From Spirosoma pollinicola (GTDB lineage Bacteria; Bacteroidota; Bacteroidia; Cytophagales; Spirosomataceae): a stretch of 64,000 bases of DNA. Numbering within the stretch: position 1 is the stretch's first letter; every line of letters starts with the position of its first letter. The stretch spans positions 1,054,001 to 1,118,000 of the forward strand of contig NZ_CP025096.1 in the NCBI RefSeq assembly GCF_002831565.1. Direction: 5' to 3'. The notes beneath the pieces are model-generated. The model saw only the letters and a program-made list of their open reading frames with translations. It had not been told where the DNA came from and made no database searches. The position numbers and the translations under genes are program-made. Positions 42,907 through 51,101 of the stretch are shown here, one piece after another.

Positions 42907-43368
42907 TCAGCCAATTTTAATAGTCTCGACCGAACGGGATGCTTTCTTACCCGAGCCCGTCGCCGTTTGTTCCCACTGACGGAACTTCTCAATGTCATCT
43001 TTCATGCCACTAAATAGCCAGAACATCAGGGCAATATCATCTGTAAGCCCAACGATGGGCAGAAAATCGGGTAGTATATCGATCGGGGAAACAAAATAGA
43101 TCAATACAGCAATGACCCGAATCAATGTTTTCCAGGGTAACTGGCGGTATTCGCCCGATGCATAAGCTTTTAACAAGCGGGTAACAACGCCTAGCTGCTC
43201 CCGAAAAGCGGAAATGTTGTTGCCTGACAGACCACCACTTTTTGCTATTGCCTCCTGAACTAACTGATAGAGACTCCGGGAGTTACGGGCATAGCGCACC
43301 GCTCCCACATTAGCTCGTTTAAAGAAAAGGGATGTTAGAATTCGCGAAATAAGACTCTTGTTTGCCAT
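42907..43368 (-). CDS. YkvA/DUF1232-family membrane protein
   Basis: A 153-residue protein with start at MANKSLISRIL; an ATG at 43407 adds 13 residues. The central motif LIRVIAVLIYFVSPIDILPDFLPIVGLTDDIALMFWLF is the DUF1232 signature, with two short hydrophobic segments around the SPIDxxPD turn. Function is unknown. It is divergent from mdh across a 191-base gap. Confidence 0.88.
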   Translation of the reverse strand: MANKSLISRILTSLFFKRANVGAVRYARNSRSLYQLVQEAIAKSGGLSGNNISAFREQLGVVTRLLKAYASGEYRQLPWKTLIRVIAVLIYFVSPIDILPDFLPIVGLTDDIALMFWLFSGMKDDIEKFRQWEQTATGSGKKASRSVETIKIG

Positions 43369-43516
43369 TGGATTAACTGTTACGACTGGCTGGTAGCCAA
43401 CTAACAAAGCAACTTAAAATGAAAGTATAACAAAAAAAATCATTGAATAATCTATAAACGTTGGAACCTTGTATAAGTTTTAACCGAACGTCTTGGTTTG
43501 TCTTGAACCTGAACCG

Positions 43517-43524
43517 TACTTTTG
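43517..43524 (+). promoter_or_regulatory. -7 promoter element of mdh
   Basis: TACTTTTG matches TAnnTTTG, 36 bases before the start codon. TTTG at 43497-43500 is a possible -33 element, slightly close (16 bases). Confidence 0.55.
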
Positions 43525-43559
43525 CGGTCACTTGTTAACCTTTTAATTTCGAATACAAT

Positions 43560-44501
43560 ATGAAAGTTACCGTAGTAGGTGCCGGAGCCGTTGGAGCTAC
43601 CTGCGCCGACAACATTGCCCGCCGTGAAATTGCTCATGAAGTTGTTCTTCTGGACATCAAAGATGGCATCAGTGAAGGCAAATCCCTCGATATGCTTCAG
43701 GCGTCAACATTGCTCGATTGCGACGTAAAAATAACAGGTTCGACAAACGATTATGAAAAAACAGCGGGTTCGAAAGTTGTTGTAATTACGTCGGGTATAC
43801 CGCGTAAGCCAGGTATGACCCGCGAAGATCTTATTGGTATCAATGCGGGTATTGTAAAAGGCGTAACGGAAAATATTCTTCGCTACTCGCCCGATGCGAT
43901 CTTCATTATTATTTCTAACCCAATGGACACCATGACATATCTGGCGCTGAAATCGTCGGGTATACCGAAAAATCGCATAATCGGTTTGGGTGGTGCTTTG
44001 GATTCGGCTCGTTTCAAAACGTATTTATCACTGGCATTGGAATGCTCGCCAAACGATCTGCAGGCTTCTGTTATCGGTGGTCACGGCGATACGACCATGA
44101 TTCCTCTGACACGTCTGGCAACCAAAGCCGGTGTTCCGGTAAGCCAGTTCCTGGATGAGGATACCCTGAAGAAAGTAGCTGCCGACACGATGGTGGGTGG
44201 TGCTACCCTGACGGGTCTGATTGGTACATCGGCGTGGTATGCACCGGGTGCGGCTGGTGCCTATATGGTTGAAGCTATCCTGCGCGATCAGAAACGGGTA
44301 ATTCCCTGCTGCGTATTGCTGGAAGGTGAATATGGTCAGTCAGATATTTGCCTTGGCGTACCGGTTGTATTAGGCATTAATGGTTGGGAAGAAATTATTG
44401 ACTATAAATTAACCGACGAAGAGCAAGCCGCTTTTAACAAATCGGCCGATGCTGTTCGGAATATGAATGGTGTGTTGAGCACGCTGAATCTTGGCGTGTA
44501 G
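43560..44501 (+). CDS. mdh: malate dehydrogenase (NAD-dependent, LDH-like type)
   Basis: A 313-residue TCA-cycle enzyme interconverting malate and oxaloacetate. The NAD motif is VVGAGAVGATCADNIA at the N-terminus. The active-site loop has RKPGMTREDL with substrate-binding Arg residues, then ISNPMDTMTY. The catalytic His is in VIGGHGDTTMIPL. The sequence fits the LDH-like (type 3) malate dehydrogenases typical of Bacteroidota. It has its own promoter and a strong terminator. Confidence 0.95.
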   Translation: MKVTVVGAGAVGATCADNIARREIAHEVVLLDIKDGISEGKSLDMLQASTLLDCDVKITGSTNDYEKTAGSKVVVITSGIPRKPGMTREDLIGINAGIVKGVTENILRYSPDAIFIIISNPMDTMTYLALKSSGIPKNRIIGLGGALDSARFKTYLSLALECSPNDLQASVIGGHGDTTMIPLTRLATKAGVPVSQFLDEDTLKKVAADTMVGGATLTGLIGTSAWYAPGAAGAYMVEAILRDQKRVIPCCVLLEGEYGQSDICLGVPVVLGINGWEEIIDYKLTDEEQAAFNKSADAVRNMNGVLSTLNLGV

Positions 44502-44517
44502 CCTATACCAGATGCAC

Positions 44518-44556
44518 AAAAAAAATACCCGCCAAAAACTTGGCGGGTATTTTTGA
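44518..44556. terminator. strong bidirectional intrinsic terminator after mdh
   Basis: AAAAATACCCGCCAA (44521-44535) pairs exactly with 44540-44554, flanked by A-run and T-run. It serves mdh on the plus strand and the porin-like gene on the minus strand. Confidence 0.9.
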
Positions 44557-44607
44557 TTTGTGCCGGTGTCGGTTTTAAACCGTCCGGCGGGTCCAACTTG
44601 CAAAGTT

Positions 44608-46098
44608 TTAAATGAATATCTGGTATTGCAGGGTTAACTGACCACGTCGGCCGCCTGCTGATAGTTGGGAAGTACCTGATGAGGGTTCATAGTAGGGCCG
44701 ATTCTGGTAATCGAGCGTAAGTTTACCATTGTGGCCTTTAATCAGGTAATTAAGACCAAGGTTATAAACACCCAGCGTGCTGGATACCCGTTGGTAATTA
44801 GCAATCTGAGCCTGCACATACGGCATAAGGGTGCCGTTTCCGGCACCGAACAGGTCCCGTTTCATCAGGTAACCGAACTGACCATAAACAACGCTGCCTG
44901 TACCAAACATAGGAAAGGTATTTCCTTGTGTACCGCCTAATGCACCCGGACGCTGGGCTGCCGAAATGTCGCTGGCGGGGTTCATGGCACCATTGAAACG
45001 AAGGTAGTTATTGCCATAATCTGTATGAAAATAGCCTAGATAGGCATTTACAGCTGTTCCTTTTTCCTTGCTCAGCGGCATATCCAGGAACGAAGCAACC
45101 GACCACAGGTTCATATTTTCGTAAATCGTATCGCCCGGAGCCGCCAGGTGTACCATAGCATTTTTCTGAGTAATGAAACCGGCTTCCAGATTAAATACTT
45201 TCTTCGCGCCGAGGTAAGTGCCCGTGTTATAGCCCGGAGCCTGATGAGATTCTTTATCGAAGAACTGCCACATGAAGAAACCCTGAAGCTGCTTTTCATG
45301 TCCTTTCAGCGCAAAAATAGAGTTTGGCCCGTAGGCTGGCAGAGCCGAACCGTTTGTCTGAATAGGGAAGGGATCACTCATGGCAATCCGATAATCGAGA
45401 TGACCAACCTGTCCACGAGCATACAAACTCAGTTTTCGGGAAAATTCGTCTGTCTGGTCAACGGTCGCCTGAGCAAATACCGGTACATCCATCGACATGA
45501 TCGTTGCCACGCTAGGAGCGCTGAAGCGCGAAAGTCCGTTGACAATCGTTAAGCCACCCCCAATATTAAGGTAGTTTTTGTTTTTAAAGACCAGGTATTC
45601 TGCAACGGCATCGTGGAAGAAAGCCTGTACTTTTCGCTGCGATGATGCCGTTTGATTAAATCCACCGTTCAGATAGTTAAAATTGTTCATCCCAAACTGG
45701 AAGTAAACAAAGACGTGATCGCTTAGCTGACCGAATAGCTGCATCCGGGTACGGCGCAGACCAATAGTAAGGGTATTGCCTTTTGGAACCCCAATCACTG
45801 TTGAACCGGGATTACTCTGGTTAAGCTGGAGCCAGGCCTGATTCAGAAAGGTAACTTTGAAAAAATGCGAACCCGACTCGTTAAGATTATATTTCAATTC
45901 GTTTTTCTCTGTTGCTGGCTTATGTTTGGGTGCGGTAGTTACCATCTCATTGACAATTACTGGCCCAGTTGTAATGATTACGGGTGCCGCAGGTTTAGTT
46001 GTATCGGTTAGCGATGGAGAAATAGACTGTTGAGCAAGTGTAAGTTGACAAATCATCAACAAAGTACTTACCCAAACGATCTTCATAAAAATATACAT
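44608..46098 (-). CDS. outer membrane porin-like beta-barrel protein
   Basis: A 496-residue protein; an internal ATG (MKIVWVSTLL, complement of 46084-46086) is the better signal-peptide start. A linker rich in Thr, Pro and Lys (about 25-60) precedes a region of alternating hydrophobic strands with many aromatic residues (GLRRTRMQLFGQLSDHVFVYFQFGMNN) ending LTLQYQIFI, suitable for an outer membrane barrel. It resembles phosphate-selective porin-type proteins of Bacteroidota. The solute is unknown. Confidence 0.75.
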   Translation of the reverse strand: MYIFMKIVWVSTLLMICQLTLAQQSISPSLTDTTKPAAPVIITTGPVIVNEMVTTAPKHKPATEKNELKYNLNESGSHFFKVTFLNQAWLQLNQSNPGSTVIGVPKGNTLTIGLRRTRMQLFGQLSDHVFVYFQFGMNNFNYLNGGFNQTASSQRKVQAFFHDAVAEYLVFKNKNYLNIGGGLTIVNGLSRFSAPSVATIMSMDVPVFAQATVDQTDEFSRKLSLYARGQVGHLDYRIAMSDPFPIQTNGSALPAYGPNSIFALKGHEKQLQGFFMWQFFDKESHQAPGYNTGTYLGAKKVFNLEAGFITQKNAMVHLAAPGDTIYENMNLWSVASFLDMPLSKEKGTAVNAYLGYFHTDYGNNYLRFNGAMNPASDISAAQRPGALGGTQGNTFPMFGTGSVVYGQFGYLMKRDLFGAGNGTLMPYVQAQIANYQRVSSTLGVYNLGLNYLIKGHNGKLTLDYQNRPYYEPSSGTSQLSAGGRRGQLTLQYQIFI

Positions 46099-46227
46099 GT
46101 TACGGATGTTTTGGTATCACAACAAAGCTAGGTTGGTAACTTACAATGAGGACAAAACGCTGGTTAAATTGTAATTAAACTTAGACAAATAACCGTTTAA
46201 ATGATCTTTTGGTGATGTTTTTTGGAC

Positions 46228-46272
46228 AAAAAAAAGCCATCTGATGTTGAACAGACGGCTTTTTTTTTCTAC
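46228..46272 (-). terminator. intrinsic terminator after the DUF5117 metalloprotease gene
   Basis: AAAAGCCATCTG and CAGACGGCTTTT form a stem (one G-T pair) flanked by A and T runs on both sides, directly after the stop codon at 46277. Confidence 0.8.
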
Positions 46273-46276
46273 TGAA

Positions 46277-48814
46277 TTATTTCCAGTCACAATCTGGCGA
46301 AAGCCATTCCTGACCGGGATCGATAGGAGCGCCATCGGGGGGGGCAAGGGAAGGTGAAACAGGAATGGAGGCAGGATTTGTCTCGTATTGACTAATAAGC
46401 CAATACAAATAATCGGGCGTTGTACCAAGTGACGTTTCGTTATTAATTGTTCGGCCTGTGGGTATATTGACCGTTGGTTTAACCGCGTATTGGCTCTTGA
46501 TACGCATTATGCCCTCATGTGCCGATGCCCGAACAGCACCATCTACATCCTTGTCTACGGCTAATTGCATCAGGCTTTCCAATACTTTACGCTGCAACAT
46601 ACGACTAATAGAACCTGCATAGGTAATATCTTTCTTTACTTGATTGTAGCCTTTCGAACTGTTATACGTTGACGAAATCAGTTGGTCGATCACCTGATCA
46701 AGGCTTGGAAGTAAACCATTCACGACCCATCGCTGGCTGGCTAACCGCGCACATCGCTCCGGATTCAATAGCATCCTGAGCGTCATAGCCGCAGCGGCTT
46801 CGGGTGGACCGAGGGGGTCAAATGTAATACCTGTGTGCCGTTTAAATACCTCTCGCTGATTGGGGTCATACCGAAATGGCCGAGGAGGAATCAGTGTAAG
46901 CACCACTGGCGGTACAGAAAGGAAACCAGGATCTAAAGTGGCTAATAAGGCATCTAAAGCTCGTTTTTGCTCTGGTGCGGGTACCGTCGACAAAACCGCC
47001 TGCCCATCGCCACGAAGGGCATTGGTGTAGGTTTGCCCACCTAATACTTTGGCAGCTGCTTCCACCTGATACCGATGGAACATATACATGGGCACAAGTA
47101 CTTCTTCGAGTGTTGCCATTGGCATGCCGACCGGTATTTTCTTTTCCGTGAAATTGGCTAATGCCATTTTACGTACGTCCATAACACGCCGAAGTTCATC
47201 AACAGCATTTGCGCCGTTATCCCATAAGTGTGTGCCGGGGTGTGCCGAACCTTCGGGCCGGGCATCCTGATCAGTCAAAAAGGTAAGGCCCGCCTTATGC
47301 ATATCGGTGACCAGTTTATTCAGCGCCTGTTTCTCATTCGTTCCGGCAGGAAACTGCTCATAACCATAGCGAATGCTCCATTTGTCGTAATCTCCAATGT
47401 TTTTGGCGTAGGCATCCGACAGGTCAATACTCGCGCCTTTAATTTTCGCAACCATCGTTGGGTAATCCATCACCGATGCCCGCTCCTGCGTGCTGGCGAT
47501 GTAATTGTGTGGCAAGCCAAGCGTATGCCCAACTTCGTGAGCCGCCAGTTGCCGTAGTCGGTCGAGCGACATGGTCATCATAGGGTCGGCCTGTGACGAA
47601 TCCGGCGACGGGCCAGTAAAATTGCCAACCAGACCCTGTGCAATCAGGTAATCCTGCCGAACACGTAATGAACCAAGCGTAACTTTTCCTTTAATGATTT
47701 CGCCCGTACGTGGATCGATGATGCTACCGCCGTATGACCATCCCCGAGTGGAGCGATGCACCCATTGAACCAAATTATAGCGGACATCCATTGGATCAGC
47801 GTCGGCAGGCAGCAACTTCACCTGAAACGCATTTTTGTATCCGGCGGCTTCGAACGCCTGATTCCACCAGGCAGTGCCTTCCATCAAAGCTGAGCGAATG
47901 GGTTCGGGGGTGCCGGGATCAATGTAATAAACGATAGGTTTTATGGCTTCGCTCACCGCTGCCGACGGGTCTTTCTTTTCCAGTCGATGCCGCGAAATGT
48001 ACCGTTTCATAATTGGCTGACTTACGGGCGTGGCATAATCGAAATATTCGATACCACCGTAGCCGATGCGCGGGTCAAACAAACGGGGCTTATAATTCGC
48101 GTCAGGCAACTGCACAAACGAATGGTGCTGGTGCATCGTAACAACCGAGGGGGTTGGCACTACTTCGCGCAGGTAAGCCCCCGGATTGTCGCCAGTAAGG
48201 GTAATAATGGTTTCAAATTCAGTATTTTGTGGAAACGCTTTCGTGCGGGGTAAATACATCGCACTACGGGCTGGATCGAATTTAAAAGAACCCTGTTTCG
48301 TCCGGGCGATAGCCTGAACCGCCCCAACGGCATCCTGAATAAGAAAGGGTGTTAAATCGACGAGTACCTTTCCATTCTCTTCGGCTACAATATCGAAGCC
48401 GGCATGAACCGATTTGGCGAATGATTCCTCTACGGCCCGGCGTTCCTGAGGATCGTTGCTAATAGCACGATAGCTGTAATTGGGTTCAATGAGCAGCACT
48501 TTGGGGCCGCTGCGCTCAAATTTTACAACGTGCTCCTGACCTAACCGACCCCGATCAAGGCCAATATCATTCGATCCAACACCCTGTGCCAAGGTCGGAT
48601 AATACAGGAATTCAGTGTTAAAAGAGGTTATTTCAAGCCATACTTTCCCCTTTTTGGCATCCCAGTAATAGGTCATGAAACCGGGGTTGCGTTCCATACC
48701 TGTGGTGAATGTGCCAATACTTCCTGATGTTCCGGTACTGCTGGTAGGTTGGGCCGACACCAGATAAGGGACGGCGAGTAATGAGTAGATAAATAAAAGT
48801 ACCTTTTTATGCAT
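46277..48814 (-). CDS. zinc metalloprotease of the DUF5117/DUF5118/DUF4953 type
   Basis: An 845-residue secreted protein with a signal peptide (MHKKVLLFIYSLLAVPYLVSAQ). The opening FTTGMERNPGFMTYYWDAKKGKVWLEI is the DUF5118/5117 start. The catalytic site in the middle is AAHEVGHTLGLPHNYIAS, an HExxHxxGxxH zinc motif of metzincin type. The C-terminal part is alpha-helical. Bacteroidota carry several such paralogues; substrates are unknown. It is probably periplasmic or surface located. Confidence 0.88.
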   Translation of the reverse strand: MHKKVLLFIYSLLAVPYLVSAQPTSSTGTSGSIGTFTTGMERNPGFMTYYWDAKKGKVWLEITSFNTEFLYYPTLAQGVGSNDIGLDRGRLGQEHVVKFERSGPKVLLIEPNYSYRAISNDPQERRAVEESFAKSVHAGFDIVAEENGKVLVDLTPFLIQDAVGAVQAIARTKQGSFKFDPARSAMYLPRTKAFPQNTEFETIITLTGDNPGAYLREVVPTPSVVTMHQHHSFVQLPDANYKPRLFDPRIGYGGIEYFDYATPVSQPIMKRYISRHRLEKKDPSAAVSEAIKPIVYYIDPGTPEPIRSALMEGTAWWNQAFEAAGYKNAFQVKLLPADADPMDVRYNLVQWVHRSTRGWSYGGSIIDPRTGEIIKGKVTLGSLRVRQDYLIAQGLVGNFTGPSPDSSQADPMMTMSLDRLRQLAAHEVGHTLGLPHNYIASTQERASVMDYPTMVAKIKGASIDLSDAYAKNIGDYDKWSIRYGYEQFPAGTNEKQALNKLVTDMHKAGLTFLTDQDARPEGSAHPGTHLWDNGANAVDELRRVMDVRKMALANFTEKKIPVGMPMATLEEVLVPMYMFHRYQVEAAAKVLGGQTYTNALRGDGQAVLSTVPAPEQKRALDALLATLDPGFLSVPPVVLTLIPPRPFRYDPNQREVFKRHTGITFDPLGPPEAAAAMTLRMLLNPERCARLASQRWVVNGLLPSLDQVIDQLISSTYNSSKGYNQVKKDITYAGSISRMLQRKVLESLMQLAVDKDVDGAVRASAHEGIMRIKSQYAVKPTVNIPTGRTINNETSLGTTPDYLYWLISQYETNPASIPVSPSLAPPDGAPIDPGQEWLSPDCDWK

Positions 48815-48887
48815 TTTGAGATGAGGTTGTAATTCGTGCTCAAGATACGGTAAAAGGATTTATTGGCGATAGATATGCTCATAAAAG

Positions 48888-48927
48888 GATAGCCCGGCCA
48901 TACTTTATGTTGTATGGCCGGGCTATC
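48888..48927. terminator. 16-bp perfect hairpin terminator
   Basis: GATAGCCCGGCCATAC (48888-48903) pairs exactly with 48912-48927 around an 8-base loop. It lies between two minus-strand genes, 27 bases after the stop of the upstream one (48954). Confidence 0.75.
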
Positions 48928-48953
48928 ATGTTTATTATGTGAACGCTTCTCGA

Positions 48954-49463
48954 CTATCGCAAACGATCTGATCCCCGTACTAATTTCTCATCCCGACGAA
49001 TGAATCGATTGGCAAGCGCGTTAAAAACCAGAGCCGCAATAACGGCATAGAAACCCGGCAAAAAAGTGCCCTGGTCGGCAGGGTTGCCAAATTCTTTACC
49101 TACATAGAGCGTCCGATAAAGAATAATACCCATAATGGCAGTTAGCATCAACGCGTTTACGGCGCACATAGCCGTTTGTGTCAGCCTGTTTTTGTATTGA
49201 AAAATAGTGTAGAAAGACGACAGGCCAACAAGAGCAATTAAAAGGGCTAGATACCAGACCGTTTCGCCAAACGTTGCTGGTGAAGTTGGAACTGGAATGC
49301 CTGCTTGTGGTGAAACTAGTTGTTGTTGTGTGTACTGTAAGGCGGTAAGATGTGCCATCTCAGCCGGGGTTGCTCCTGCTTTCTCCCATAGAGGATTTGT
49401 GAGAGCAATACCCATGGCAACTGTGATGAGAAACAAAAATATCGTTTGAACGCGTTGGATCAT
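48954..49463 (-). CDS. DUF4293-family membrane protein
   Basis: Start at MIQRVQTIFLFL (complement of 49461-49463) gives 169 residues; a longer frame from 49613 would overlap the divergent gene. Four hydrophobic helices are evident (VQTIFLFLITVAMGIAL, VWYLALLIALVGLSSFYTIF, MCAVNALMLTAIMGIILY, FYAVIAALVFNALAN) with a conserved R-D-E-K-L tail. This is the DUF4293 pattern, known from Bacteroidota; function unknown. Confidence 0.85.
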   Translation of the reverse strand: MIQRVQTIFLFLITVAMGIALTNPLWEKAGATPAEMAHLTALQYTQQQLVSPQAGIPVPTSPATFGETVWYLALLIALVGLSSFYTIFQYKNRLTQTAMCAVNALMLTAIMGIILYRTLYVGKEFGNPADQGTFLPGFYAVIAALVFNALANRFIRRDEKLVRGSDRLR

Positions 49464-49557
49464 TGGAGTTAATGATAAATGAATACTGAATAACGTATAA
49501 GGAAATTGTCCGTTACACCCTAAATGATTGGCAAAAATAGGCCAAAAACGACACATA

Positions 49558-50232
49558 ATGAAAGCAGATATTCGCCTGATGGTAACAGCCGATGGATCGC
49601 ATACCGCCATCAATGAGGGGTTGGATAAACCATATCATTCAATTCATGGTGCCTATCAGGAGTCGCAGCGGGTTTATATTGAATTGGGTTTGTTTCAGGC
49701 ATTCAAAGAATTCCCTGAAACTGAGTTATATATCTTCGAAATGGGCTTTGGCACAGGCTTGAACGCACTACTCACGGCCCGCGAAGCGCAGATGCACAAA
49801 CGAACTATTTTTTATTCGGCTATTGATGCTTATCCGCTGCCTATTGACGATGCCGGCCAGCTTAATTACGATGAACTATTTGGCACCTCTTATCTGCCAA
49901 AACTTCATGAATCTGCCTGGAATGAGCCGATTCATATAAACCCTTACTTCACGCTGGTGAAAAATGAAATCAAATTACAGGATTTCCAGACCGCCAATCG
50001 GTTCCACCTGATCTATTACGATGCTTTTGCGCCAACTGCTCAGGCCGAACTTTGGGAACCGGAAATTTTTGCCCAAATGGCCCGTTTATTGCTACCGGGT
50101 GGTATGTTAACCACCTATTGTTCGCGGAGTTATGTGCAGCGTAATATGCGGGCTGCTGGCCTGACGGTTGAAAAACACGCTGGCCCTTTGCACAAGCGCG
50201 ACGTTTTGCGGGCAACGAAACAAGTTGAATAG
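49558..50232 (+). CDS. MnmC-like (MnmD) tRNA 5-methylaminomethyl-2-thiouridine methyltransferase
   Basis: Start at 49558 (MKADIRLMVTADGSHT) gives 224 residues. The SAM-binding motif is LYIFEMGFGTGLNALLTA, and FHLIYYDAFAPTAQAELWEPEIF matches the conserved substrate motif of DUF752/MnmC methyltransferase domains. The LPGGMLTTYCSRSYVQRNMRAAGL ending also fits. It lacks the FAD oxidase domain of E. coli MnmC, as in MnmD-type enzymes that make the last methylation at U34 of certain tRNAs. Confidence 0.85.
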   Translation: MKADIRLMVTADGSHTAINEGLDKPYHSIHGAYQESQRVYIELGLFQAFKEFPETELYIFEMGFGTGLNALLTAREAQMHKRTIFYSAIDAYPLPIDDAGQLNYDELFGTSYLPKLHESAWNEPIHINPYFTLVKNEIKLQDFQTANRFHLIYYDAFAPTAQAELWEPEIFAQMARLLLPGGMLTTYCSRSYVQRNMRAAGLTVEKHAGPLHKRDVLRATKQVE

Positions 50233-50366
50233 TAGGAGTAACACACCTGGCAATCATTGGCGATACTTCACTGCCTTTAACAGTCTATCAGTGCAGGTTA
50301 AATACAGTGATTATTCTAATTTTATTAACCACCGTGCGTTAGTACTTAAAAACAACAGTAGCACCT

Positions 50367-50957
50367 ATGAACCGTCTGCTTCTCTTCTTTGCAGGTTTCG
50401 TTTTGATCACCGTAAGCGCATTTCGAACCACTTTGCCGATTGACCCAGCCATTAGAAAAGTCCGTAACGAACCCAGACATATCAAGTGGCTAACCATTCA
50501 GGAAGCGTATGCCCTGACGCAAAAAAAGCCCAAAAAGTTTGTGGTAGATGTATACACAGATTGGTGTGGCTGGTGTAAAGTAATGGATCGTGAAACGTTT
50601 TCGAAGCCCGCCATTGTCGATTATGTAAACGAAAACTTTTACGCTGTTCGGTTTAATGCCGAGCAAACGGGCGACGTTACTCTGGGAAAACAGACGTTCA
50701 AATACATTAGTGGGGGGAGTCGGGGTGTTCACGAACTGGCCGCAGCCCTATTGAAAAACCAGATGAGCTACCCAACGACGGTATTTCTTGATGAGAAATT
50801 CAATCTAATTCAGCCAATTCCCGGCTATCTGGAACCACGCACCTTTCATCAGATTATCACGTACTTCGGTGAAAACTACCATCAGAAAGAGCCATTTGAC
50901 CAATATAAAACAGGCACATATAAAGGATTTCAATCGGCCTTGACGGCAAGTAAATAA
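50367..50957 (+). CDS. exported thioredoxin-fold protein
   Basis: A 196-residue protein with an N-terminal signal segment (about 1-20). The thioredoxin-like domain (about 40-180) holds the redox pair C67-G-W-C70 in VDVYTDWCGWCKVMDRETF, then the cis-Pro motif SYPTTVFLDEKFNLI. The layout matches the DUF255/thioredoxin_7 group of Bacteroidota. It may reduce or form disulfides in the periplasm. No partner gene is adjacent. Confidence 0.85.
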   Translation: MNRLLLFFAGFVLITVSAFRTTLPIDPAIRKVRNEPRHIKWLTIQEAYALTQKKPKKFVVDVYTDWCGWCKVMDRETFSKPAIVDYVNENFYAVRFNAEQTGDVTLGKQTFKYISGGSRGVHELAAALLKNQMSYPTTVFLDEKFNLIQPIPGYLEPRTFHQIITYFGENYHQKEPFDQYKTGTYKGFQSALTASK

Positions 50958-50972
50958 GCGCAAACTTACCAG

Positions 50973-51049
50973 GAACGCAGACTAAATGGATTGAGCGAAT
51001 TAGAACAGATTTATCTGTTTTATCTGCCAAATCCGTTTAATCTGCGTTC
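50973..51049. repeat. 20-bp inverted repeat upstream of the M13 peptidase gene
   Basis: GAACGCAGACTAAATGGATT (50973-50992) and its near complement (51030-51049) differ at two positions. The centre also holds ACAGATTTATCTGT. Likely a terminator for the preceding gene and an extragenic repeat of a type common in Bacteroidota. Confidence 0.55.
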
Positions 51050-51061
51050 TTATTTTTTACT

Positions 51062-51069
51062 TAAATTTG
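51062..51069 (+). promoter_or_regulatory. -7 element of the M13 peptidase gene
   Basis: TAAATTTG matches TAnnTTTG, 32 bases before the start codon. No clear -33 box. Confidence 0.4.
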
Positions 51070-51101
51070 TAGTCTTTCATCAACCCAAACTGTCATAAAA
51101 A